DNA from: Desulfuromonadales bacterium
Lineage (GTDB): Bacteria > Desulfobacterota > Desulfuromonadia > Desulfuromonadales > BM103
DNA: 11,667 nt
Direction: 5' to 3'
NCBI GenBank assembly: GCA_029859485.1
Contig: JAOUDB010000043.1
Location: forward strand, 1 to 11,667
How positions within the stretch are numbered: the first letter of the stretch is position 1; each line of letters begins with the position of its first letter. The notes below the pieces were generated by a model. That model saw nothing but the letters and a program-made list of their open reading frames with translations. It did no database searches and was not told the origin of the DNA. The position numbers and the translations under genes are program-made. This document shows positions 5,783 to 11,667 of the stretch, piece by piece.

Positions 5783-8104
5783 ATGGATATCAGGAGACGT
5801 GAATTTATCAAGGGTGCTGCTGCCGCAGCCGCCCTGACCGCAGTGGGTCTACCGGTGAACGCAATGCTGGCTCAGCAGGCTGAAGCAGCGAACATGGGGA
5901 TTACATGGGATAAAGCACCGTGTCGTTTCTGTGGGACAGGTTGCGGTGTCCTGGTCGGAGTCAAGAACGGAAAAGTTGTTGCGACCAAGGGTGATGCTGA
6001 AGCGCCTGTCAACAAGGGCCTGAATTGTATCAAGGGGTACTTCCTGGCCAAGATAATGTACGGCGAAGACCGTCTCACCAAGCCGCTGCTGCGCAAGGGT
6101 GACAAGTTCGAGGAAATTTCATGGGACGAGGCCCTCGACAAGATTGCTGCAGAGATGCAGAAGGTGATCAAGGAGAGCGGCCCCCAGGCGATCGGCATGT
6201 TTGGTTCTGGACAATGGACCATACATGAGGGTTACGTCGCTTCCAAATTCATGAAGGCCGGAGTCGGAAGCAACAGCATCGATCCGAACGCTCGTTTCTG
6301 CATGGCGAGCGCCGTGGCCGCTTTCATGAAAACATTCGGCTCCGACGAGCCGATGGGAAATTACGATGACCTTGATCTGGGTGACACCTACTTCCTCTGG
6401 GGTGCCAACATGAGCGAGTGTCACCCGATCCTCTTTTCGCGCATGACCGCCAACCGTGTCAAAAACCCCAACGTCAAGATCATCGACTTTGCGACCCGTT
6501 ACAGCCGCACCTCGAAAGAGGCTGACCATTATGTTGAGTTTAAGCCGCAAACTGACTTGGCGCTGGCAAACGGTATCGCCCATGTCATTGTCCGCGACAA
6601 GCTCTACAACGAGGACTTCATTAAGGCCAACACTATCTTCAAGACAGGCAAGACCAACATTGGCTACGGGGTCGAGGACAATTTCTCTTTCACAGACAAG
6701 GAAGAGGTCATCGACTTTGACACATACAAAAAGATGATCAAGGAGTATACGCCAAAGAAAGTTGAAGAGCTCTCCGGTGTGCCGGCCAAGGCGGTTGAGG
6801 AAATGGCCAAGCTCTATGCAGACCCGAAGCGCAAAGTCTGCTCTTACTGGACCATGGGATTTAACCAGCATGTTCGCGGTACCTGGGTGAACCAGCTTGT
6901 TTACAACATTCACCTGCTGACCGGTAAAATTGCACAACCAGGACAAGGCCCGTTCAGCCTGACTGGCCAACCCTCAGCATGCGGGACAGCTCGCGAAGTA
7001 GGGACTTTCGCACATCGCTTGCCGTCTGACATGGTGGTCATGAATCCTGAGCATCGTAAGATCGCAGGAAAAATCTGGAACGTCGACCCCGAAAGCATCC
7101 CTGCCAAACCAGGATTCCATGCAACTGAAATGCTACGTGCTCTGGATCGTGGTGACATAAAATTCCTCTGGGTCCAGGTCAACAACCCCTTTCAGGCCGC
7201 TCCAAATGTCGACCGTTTCCGCAAAGGTGCTCGTAAAAAGGGTCGTTTTGTTGTTGTCTCAGACGCTTATCCGACCCGCTCAACAGAAGTCGCTGACTTG
7301 ATTCTTCCAACAGCCATGTGGGTGGAAAAAGAAGGCATGTTTGGCAATGCCGAGCGTCGCACTCAGCACTGGAACAAGATGGCAGATGCACCGGGTGAAT
7401 CAAAAGAAGACCTCTGGCAAATCATTGAGGTCGCCAAGCGAATGGGAATGGGCAAACTGTTTGATTTCCCGAAAGACAAACCACTGCATCAGGCGATTTT
7501 CGAGGAGTATCGTCAGTTCACCCTTGGTACCGGCAAAGACCTTGCCCCCTATGAGGTCTACAAGAAGGAAAGGGGCGTTATTTGGCCTTATATTAATGGC
7601 AAATCTGTTCCTTGGCGCTACAACGAAAAATACGATCCGTTGGTTGCCAAAGGCAGCGGAATTCAATTCTATAAGGCCAAGAAGTATGACAAAAAGGCGG
7701 CTATCTACTTCCGCCCTTACGAGCCAGCCGCTGAACCACCTGACGCCAGTTACCCGTTCTGGCTATGCACCGGTCGTGTTCTCGAGCACTGGCATACCGG
7801 CACCATGACGGCCCGCGTCCCGGAGCTACATCGCGCCGTTCCTGAAGCTGTTTGCGAACTGAATCCCGAAGATGCCAAGAAGATGAAGGTCAAGAATCGT
7901 GACAAAATCCGCCTGACAACAAGGCGTGGATCCCTTGAATTGCTGGCCAGCGTTGGTGAGCGCGGCATTCCGGGCAAGGGGAGTGTGTTCGTACCTTTCT
8001 TCGACGAGAACAAGATGATCAATAACCTGACTCTTGATGCATTCTGTCCGATCTCCAAGGAACCGGACTATAAAAAGTGTGCAGTGAAAGTTGAGAAAGT
8101 ATAA
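5783..8104 (+). CDS. napA: NapA, periplasmic nitrate reductase catalytic subunit
   Basis: A 773-residue molybdenum enzyme that reduces nitrate to nitrite in the periplasm. The N-terminus carries a twin-arginine signal (R5-R6-E-F-I-K, then a hydrophobic Ala-rich run) with likely cleavage near residue 36. Next come the 4Fe-4S ligands Cys47, Cys50, Cys54 and Cys82 (C-x2-C-x3-C-x27-C) and Lys84, the conserved lysine between cluster and pterin. The molybdenum ligand is Cys173 in DPNARFCMASAV. Further NapA blocks are MGFNQHVRG and FPTR-like AYPTRSTEVADLILP in the cofactor-binding region, and the C-terminal domain with CTGRVLEHWHTGTMT. The protein is shorter than E. coli NapA (828) and closer to the Desulfovibrio desulfuricans enzyme (about 755). 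Start ATG 5783 has a strong AGGGGAGGAG upstream. No key residue is missing. Confidence 0.97.
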   Translation: MDIRRREFIKGAAAAAALTAVGLPVNAMLAQQAEAANMGITWDKAPCRFCGTGCGVLVGVKNGKVVATKGDAEAPVNKGLNCIKGYFLAKIMYGEDRLTKPLLRKGDKFEEISWDEALDKIAAEMQKVIKESGPQAIGMFGSGQWTIHEGYVASKFMKAGVGSNSIDPNARFCMASAVAAFMKTFGSDEPMGNYDDLDLGDTYFLWGANMSECHPILFSRMTANRVKNPNVKIIDFATRYSRTSKEADHYVEFKPQTDLALANGIAHVIVRDKLYNEDFIKANTIFKTGKTNIGYGVEDNFSFTDKEEVIDFDTYKKMIKEYTPKKVEELSGVPAKAVEEMAKLYADPKRKVCSYWTMGFNQHVRGTWVNQLVYNIHLLTGKIAQPGQGPFSLTGQPSACGTAREVGTFAHRLPSDMVVMNPEHRKIAGKIWNVDPESIPAKPGFHATEMLRALDRGDIKFLWVQVNNPFQAAPNVDRFRKGARKKGRFVVVSDAYPTRSTEVADLILPTAMWVEKEGMFGNAERRTQHWNKMADAPGESKEDLWQIIEVAKRMGMGKLFDFPKDKPLHQAIFEEYRQFTLGTGKDLAPYEVYKKERGVIWPYINGKSVPWRYNEKYDPLVAKGSGIQFYKAKKYDKKAAIYFRPYEPAAEPPDASYPFWLCTGRVLEHWHTGTMTARVPELHRAVPEAVCELNPEDAKKMKVKNRDKIRLTTRRGSLELLASVGERGIPGKGSVFVPFFDENKMINNLTLDAFCPISKEPDYKKCAVKVEKV

Positions 8105-8125
8105 GGCAAGGGTCACGGGACAAAG

Positions 8126-8767
8126 ATGAGTGCAAACAATGTTAAACAGCCGCAAAAGAACCTGCCGACCGGTGTCAAGGGGGCACTGGTCGGTGCCGGT
8201 GCGTCCTGCCTAGTGCTGAAGGCAGGTTCCGGTTACGGCTGGATGCTGCGTCCTCCTGGTGCTGTCGCGGAGGACGATTTCCTTAAAAAATGCCTTCGCT
8301 GTGGCCGTTGTGCTCATGTTTGTCCCTATGATGCCGTAAAAATGGGTAAATTGAGTGACGGGCTGGCGATCGGGACCCCTGTTATCGTGCCACGCGAAAT
8401 GCCATGCTATCTCTGTTCAGACCTGCCTTGTGTCAAGGCCTGCCCGAGCGGTGCACTGGACCCAGAGCTCAAGGATCCACTAAAGACGAGAATGGGAACT
8501 GCAGTTATTAGTGAGCGTGAGGAGTGCCTCTCGATCAAGGGTTTGCGTTGTGAAGTCTGCTACCGTGCCTGTCCGGTAATCGACAAAGCAATCACGGTCG
8601 AGAATTATCTCAACGTGAAGACGGGCCGTCACGCCATATTTGAGCCGGTCGTACACAAGAAGGACTGTACCGGATGCGGCATCTGTGAGAAAGCCTGTGT
8701 CCTTGAGCGCCCGGCAATTGTGGTGCAACCGCTTCAGCCACCAACGGAGAGCTGGTATGAAAGTTAA
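8126..8767 (+). CDS. napG: NapG, ferredoxin-type quinol dehydrogenase subunit lacking a Tat motif
   Basis: A 213-residue iron-sulfur protein of the NapG/MauM family with four 4Fe-4S sites: C56-x2-C59-x2-C62-x3-C66, C94-x2-C97-x4-C102-x3-C106, C134-x7-C142-x2-C145-x3-C149 and C181-x2-C184-x2-C187-x3-C191. With NapH it passes menaquinol electrons toward NapB/NapA. The block LRPPGAVAEDDFL (41-53) is typical of NapG. Oddly, the usual N-terminal twin-arginine export motif is missing; only a modest hydrophobic stretch (about residues 16-33) remains, preceded by single lysines. The in-frame sequence upstream runs straight into the napA stop, so no longer start can restore it. It lies 21 bases after napA and overlaps napH by 11 bases. 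Ribosome binding site is weak. Confidence 0.92.
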   Translation: MSANNVKQPQKNLPTGVKGALVGAGASCLVLKAGSGYGWMLRPPGAVAEDDFLKKCLRCGRCAHVCPYDAVKMGKLSDGLAIGTPVIVPREMPCYLCSDLPCVKACPSGALDPELKDPLKTRMGTAVISEREECLSIKGLRCEVCYRACPVIDKAITVENYLNVKTGRHAIFEPVVHKKDCTGCGICEKACVLERPAIVVQPLQPPTESWYES

Positions 8768-9536
8768 CCGTTGGACCACTGGACGTCGTTGCGTGCAGAT
8801 ACTCATGTTGCTTTTGCTGGCAACGCCCGCTTTCGGCTGGACGTTTTTCGAGGGCAACCTGGGAGCAGCAGCAATTGTTGGCCTGCAATTGTCCGACCCT
8901 CTTGCGGCCTTGCAGATTTTGCTTCTGACAGGCACCTTGACAGCGACGATGCTCTCTGGAACAGCAATCGTCCTGGTTTTCTACGCGTTGCTTGGTGGCC
9001 GTGTGTTCTGCGGCTGGGTCTGCCCTGTGCATTTAATAACCGACCTGGTCGATCTTTTACCCTGGCCAAAAAGACTTTCAAGCTGGTCACTTGAGTGGAA
9101 AACAACGGCACTGATTGTGACCGTAATCATGACCATAATACTTGGCATCCCGGTTTTCGAAACTGTTTCACCGATCGGTATCACTGCAAGGGCTTTGACC
9201 TTCGGGGTCAGTTCCAGTCTTATCATAATCGTCTTGATCGTGATTGCAGAACTAGTTCTGGTGCGTCGTGTCTGGTGTCGAAGTTTGTGCCCCTTAGGTG
9301 GCTTCTATTACCAGCTTGGCCGCTTCAGCCCCCTTGTGGTCGCCTACGATACAGCGAAATGCACCCACTGTGGAGAATGTCAACGGGCCTGCTTTGTCCC
9401 GGAAGTTCTGGCTCCAAGCCTGAAAAGTCAGAGAAATATGGTGCGCTCAGGGGAATGTACGCGTTGCGGTGCCTGTGTTGGTATCTGCCCGGAAAAGGCC
9501 CTTGATTTTGCTTTGCGCAATCCTTTTGAACGTTAA
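8757..9536 (+). CDS. napH: NapH, membrane quinol dehydrogenase subunit
   Basis: A 259-residue inner-membrane iron-sulfur protein that oxidises menaquinol together with NapG. Hydrophobic segments lie near residues 13-29, 58-80, 116-138 and 150-170. Two CxxxCP motifs typical of NapH follow the second and fourth of these: C85-GWV-C89-P and C174-RSL-C178-P. The C-terminal part holds two 4Fe-4S sites: C202-x2-C205-x2-C208-x3-C212 (followed by Phe rather than Pro) and C234-x2-C237-x2-C240-x3-C244-P. I chose ATG 8757, which has GGAGA (8746-8750) six bases upstream and starts with the family-like MKVNRWTTGRR; the same frame is open to 8640, but that part overlaps napG and lacks NapH character. Confidence 0.93.
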   Translation: MKVNRWTTGRRCVQILMLLLLATPAFGWTFFEGNLGAAAIVGLQLSDPLAALQILLLTGTLTATMLSGTAIVLVFYALLGGRVFCGWVCPVHLITDLVDLLPWPKRLSSWSLEWKTTALIVTVIMTIILGIPVFETVSPIGITARALTFGVSSSLIIIVLIVIAELVLVRRVWCRSLCPLGGFYYQLGRFSPLVVAYDTAKCTHCGECQRACFVPEVLAPSLKSQRNMVRSGECTRCGACVGICPEKALDFALRNPFER

Positions 9537-9556
9537 CTTCTTTGATGGAGGTCTCA

Positions 9557-9877
9557 ATGAAAAGACGCAACCGGTTTTTATTTGTATGGTTGGCCCTTGG
9601 TCTAGTGCTATTAGCTTTTTCAGCCTTTCAGACAGCAATGGCCGCAGAAAAATCTGTCGATACAGGCCTTGTTCCCGATCAGACCTCAACCGGTGACCCT
9701 CCTCTTATTCCGCATGAAGTTGAGGCGAGCGACAACGGTGAGGATTGCCTCGCTTGTCACAAGGATGGGGATGATGACGCACCCAAGATACCAGAGTGGC
9801 ATGCCACCCTAACGGATTGTCGTCAGTGTCATATCCCATATGTCAAAAATAGCGACGTATTCAAGACAACGTATTGA
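9557..9877 (+). CDS. napB: NapB, diheme c-type cytochrome electron donor to NapA (compact)
   Basis: A 106-residue periplasmic cytochrome with a signal peptide (MKRRNRFLFVWLALG..., cleavage likely after AMA near residue 29). Two c-type heme sites are present, C64-LA-C67-H68 and C88-RQ-C91-H92. The NapB pattern is clear: PPLIPHEVE (48-56), a diheme core, and QCHIPYVKNSDVF at the end, comparable to the family's QCHVPQ...VGNTF. His53 (IPH) and His82 (EWH) sit where the distal heme ligands of NapB are expected. It is shorter than E. coli NapB (149), chiefly between the two hemes. Start ATG 9557 has TGGAGG (9546-9551) five bases upstream; upstream ATG 9545 overlaps that site and is unlikely. Last gene of the nap operon, 20 bases after napH. 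Confidence 0.87.
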   Translation: MKRRNRFLFVWLALGLVLLAFSAFQTAMAAEKSVDTGLVPDQTSTGDPPLIPHEVEASDNGEDCLACHKDGDDDAPKIPEWHATLTDCRQCHIPYVKNSDVFKTTY

Positions 9878-9887
9878 TCTTTGGTTT

Positions 9888-9920
9888 GCCCTGCGGGTCT
9901 TGATTGCCTGCCGGGCTTTT
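9888..9920 (+). terminator. Rho-independent-type terminator of nap operon
   Basis: GCCC-T-GCGGG (9888-9897) pairs with CCTGC-C-GGGC (9907-9916): nine pairs including one G-T, one T/C mismatch and a nine-base loop, followed by TTTT (9917-9920). It begins ten bases after the napB stop. The T-run is short, so termination may be partial. Confidence 0.65.
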
Positions 9921-10080
9921 ATCTCTGGCTGAACACCTTCAGGGAGTGACACGACGTTCGATGTGGGCCCAACCAAGTTGATGCTTGCAGGTCACAGCGG
10001 TATGCCTTGGTGTTGGAAAGTAGGAGAAATTGAAGGTGATTGGCAATAAATCCGTTGTGCGAAATTTGCATAACGTCAAT

Positions 10081-10109
10081 CAAAAGAAACCAGAACTTTG
10101 AGGTTCTGG
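10081..10109 (-). terminator. Terminator of the sulfite-oxidase-type/cytochrome operon
   Basis: CCAGAAC (10090-10096) and GTTCTGG (10103-10109) form a perfect seven-pair stem with a six-base loop. On the minus strand the stem is followed by TTTCTTTTG (complement of 10081-10089), the T-rich tail of a rho-independent terminator. It lies about 50 bases past the cytochrome stop. Confidence 0.7.
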
Positions 10110-10110
10110 C

Positions 10111-10134
10111 CCGGCCACGTATTATTGAGGCCGG
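10111..10134. repeat. GC-rich inverted repeat beside terminator
   Basis: CCGGCC (10111-10116) and GGCCGG (10129-10134) form a six-pair GC-only stem with a 12-base A/T-rich loop. It directly precedes the terminator hairpin on the minus strand, giving tandem hairpins between the cytochrome stop and the T-rich tail. It may protect the 3' end of the message or strengthen termination. Confidence 0.5.
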
Positions 10135-10159
10135 TCATGAAAATAAATTGGATCTTTGT

Positions 10160-10504
10160 TTATTCTGGGAACTCTACCTGCAGAGGTGCCCTGCGGTATA
10201 CAGCAGTCGGCCCATAGTTGGCCGCGAGGTAATCGAGAATCGTGTTCTCGAGCTCCGGTTCAAGTTTCCATAAACCCTGCTTCTCCTGCATCCAGCGAAT
10301 CATCTCAAGCCAACCTTCGCGGTTGGCTTTGTTCTGGGTGACCAGCATCGGAGAATGACATACGGTACAGGTCTTCTTGACCTCTTCGAAGCCCGGAGCA
10401 ATGACGAACCCGGTCTCCTTGTCGATCTCCTTGTCCGCAGCAAGCCCGGGAACTGCCCACAGCGCCAGAAACATCAGAAACATCCATATCAGTCTCTTTT
10501 TCAT
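10160..10504 (-). CDS. Monoheme cytochrome c, probable electron acceptor of the adjacent molybdoenzyme
   Basis: A 114-residue periplasmic protein: signal peptide MKKRLIWMFLMFLALWAVPG, cleavage likely after LAA near residue 23, then one c-type heme site C46-TV-C49-H50. Met53, Met68 and Met72 are candidates for the sixth heme ligand; the helix REGWLEMIRWMQ (62-73) recalls small class I-like cytochromes paired with sulfite dehydrogenases (SorB type), in which a later Met binds the heme. A C-terminal helix ILDYLAANYG follows. Start ATG 10504 has GGAGGA just upstream (10508-10513) and precedes a proper signal peptide; the same frame is open farther upstream but overlaps the molybdoenzyme gene. It starts 17 bases after that gene stops, so they form an operon. 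Partner role is inferred from this linkage. Confidence 0.82.
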   Translation of the reverse strand: MKKRLIWMFLMFLALWAVPGLAADKEIDKETGFVIAPGFEEVKKTCTVCHSPMLVTQNKANREGWLEMIRWMQEKQGLWKLEPELENTILDYLAANYGPTAVYRRAPLQVEFPE

Positions 10505-10521
10505 GGCTCCTCCAAGACGGG

Positions 10522-11667
10522 TCAAACAACTTTCACTGCGACCCGATGGCATGCATTGTTCAGATAGCCGCGTGGATTCCAGCCGGGTACAACCATCGGC
10601 TGCATCTTGCCATTCTCATCAGTGGCACGGGTCCAGACTTCGAAATAGCCGGCCTGTGGGAACTTGACTTTGGTTGACCAGTTTTGCCAGGCCAGCCTGT
10701 TGCGTGGGGAGGTCAACGCACAGGATTGCCATGTACTGCCAAAATCAATCGAGACATCCACTGATTTGACGGCGTAGTCTCCGGCCCAGGCATGTCCACG
10801 CACTTCTAGAGTGTCTTCCAGTGAGGCAACCGTACCGGTTTTGGGGAAAGTGACTAAGGATTTTACCGGCATCGATTCAATAATAACCATGTCTTCCTTC
10901 GGCACATTTGTCCCCGGAGCAACAGGATAACCCGGTACACGGTATGACATACCGGTCATCTTGGGCCCGTCATGAACCTTGTCGCGGATGACAATACGAT
11001 TCAGCCACTTGCCGCAGGTCGAAGCAGGCCAGCCGCCGGTGACCAGGCGTAAAGGATAGCCGTGCAGCAACGGAATGTCTTTGCCGTTCATGGCCCAGGC
11101 AATCAGCGATTCGTCTTCCATGGCCTTGGCAATCGGAACCCCACGAGAGATAACGACCTTCTTGGGGTCTCCGCTAACATGGGTATCGGCACCATAGTAA
11201 CCGATATAAACAGCGTCATCCTTGAGGCCGACATCTTCGAGGACATCACGCAGGCGAACACCGGTCCATTCCGCACAGGAAATTGCCCCAACCCGCCACT
11301 GGTTGCCTTTTGCCGGTGGATTGTATTCGGAGCGACCGTTGCCACCGCATTCGAGTTGAATCTGAAGTGTATGCTCTTTGAATTTCTTTTTCAGCTCTGC
11401 GATTGAGAAGCTGACAGAACGTTTGGCCGATTCGCCTTCAATCGTCAGCTTCCATGCCGCTGCGTCAACTTTGACCGGTGGGATGCCATTGTTGCGAACG
11501 AACATTTTGTTGTAAGGGGTGATCTCTTCATCCAGGAAGTGTGGGGGGGGTTCTGCGTTGAGCGGCCTTGTGTTGAGAACGACCATCTCAGGGATTTTCC
11601 CTTCGATTTTCATCGCCTCCTCGGCATGGGCCATGCCGACCAGTTGCATTCCCTCTGGCAACAGGTC
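10522..11667 (-). CDS. Sulfite-oxidase-family molybdoenzyme (5' end cut by window edge)
   Basis: The visible 381 residues cover the molybdopterin domain and the C-terminal dimerisation domain of a sulfite oxidase/sulfite dehydrogenase-type enzyme. Numbering from the TTG at 11661, the Mo ligand is Cys105 in QLECGGNGRS (102-111), with Arg110 five residues on as in SorA-type enzymes. Arg56 in FVRNNGIPP (54-62) fits a substrate-pocket arginine, but the following position is Asn-Asn rather than the R-x-H seen in Starkeya SorA. Other family blocks are ISCAEWTGVRLRDVL (127-141) and GYPLRLV...KWL (201-220), then a beta-rich domain ending WNPRGYLNNACHRV. The frame stays open to the right edge, so the true start and any export signal lie outside. 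Sulfite is the likeliest substrate, but related enzymes act on other sulfur compounds. Confidence 0.9.
   Translation of the reverse strand, partial: DLLPEGMQLVGMAHAEEAMKIEGKIPEMVVLNTRPLNAEPPPHFLDEEITPYNKMFVRNNGIPPVKVDAAAWKLTIEGESAKRSVSFSIAELKKKFKEHTLQIQLECGGNGRSEYNPPAKGNQWRVGAISCAEWTGVRLRDVLEDVGLKDDAVYIGYYGADTHVSGDPKKVVISRGVPIAKAMEDESLIAWAMNGKDIPLLHGYPLRLVTGGWPASTCGKWLNRIVIRDKVHDGPKMTGMSYRVPGYPVAPGTNVPKEDMVIIESMPVKSLVTFPKTGTVASLEDTLEVRGHAWAGDYAVKSVDVSIDFGSTWQSCALTSPRNRLAWQNWSTKVKFPQAGYFEVWTRATDENGKMQPMVVPGWNPRGYLNNACHRVAVKVV

Larger units (their letters stand above)
9878..10159. other. Convergent intergenic region between napB and the cytochrome c gene
   Basis: Non-coding stretch of 282 bases between two operons that face each other. 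It holds one terminator for each side, described separately. Between them (9921-10080) I see no convincing gene, promoter or repeat. A 23-codon frame from a TTG near 10030 with a GGAG upstream is too short and composition-neutral to support. Confidence 0.7.

Noticed and set aside
6119..6970. Long open frame of 283 codons on the minus strand inside napA
   Set aside because: It lies antisense to a fully conserved napA, has no recognisable protein motif and no separate signals; it is a coding shadow.
8640..8756. Longer NapH start within napG
   Set aside because: The frame is open upstream, but this part overlaps napG, resembles no NapH sequence, and a well-placed ribosome binding site marks ATG 8757.
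10030..10101. Small 23-codon frame starting with TTG after a GGAG
   Set aside because: Too short, weak start, no similarity, and it runs into the terminator hairpin.
10505..10552. Upstream start for the cytochrome gene adding 16 residues
   Set aside because: It overlaps the molybdoenzyme gene and would bury the signal peptide; ATG 10504 has a strong ribosome binding site.
1..11667. CRISPR array, tRNA/rRNA, insertion sequence or phage genes
   Set aside because: I saw no periodic repeats, transposase or integrase motifs, or RNA gene signatures on either strand; the content is ordinary chromosomal metabolism.

Overview
The window is a molybdenum-centred block of a Gram-negative, facultatively or strictly anaerobic respirer. 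It joins genes that import molybdate and finish the molybdenum cofactor to two periplasmic molybdoenzyme systems. The Desulfovibrio-sized NapA, menaquinol-type NapGH, c-type cytochromes and a ModE-like single-domain regulator suggest a delta-proteobacterial relative (Desulfuromonas/Geobacter-type lineages). This is inference from gene content; no rRNA or other phylogenetic marker is present.

Positions 1-5259 (minus strand, read right to left) hold one tightly packed operon: mobA, mobB, a ModE-type winged-helix regulator, a ModA-type periplasmic binding protein, a ModB-type permease, a ModC-type ATPase and moeA, which runs off the left edge. Every junction from mobA to the ATPase overlaps by 1-8 bases, so the genes are probably translationally coupled. 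moeA follows after 26 bases with its own good ribosome binding site.

Positions 5260-5503 form a divergent control region. It carries a sigma70-like promoter for mobA, an A/T-rich perfect inverted repeat, and a 16-bp CRP/FNR-type palindrome placed to act on the rightward operon.

Positions 5504-9877 (plus strand) hold napD-napA-napG-napH-napB, a compact periplasmic nitrate reductase operon without napC. It ends at a rho-independent-type hairpin. NapG has four 4Fe-4S sites but no twin-arginine motif, and the frame allows no longer start.

Positions 9878-10159 are a gene-free convergent region with a terminator for each side. Positions 10160-11667 (minus strand) hold a sulfite-oxidase-family molybdoenzyme, cut by the right edge, followed by a small monoheme cytochrome c that is its likely electron acceptor.

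The proposed logic is as follows. The transporter brings in molybdate, MoeA inserts it into molybdopterin, and MobA (helped by MobB) adds GMP to make the bis-MGD cofactor of NapA, with NapD as its chaperone. The sulfite-oxidase-type enzyme uses non-nucleotide Mo-molybdopterin, so it needs MoeA but not MobA. Nitrate reduction draws quinol electrons through NapGH and NapB. The sulfite-oxidase-type pair would feed electrons into a cytochrome pool.
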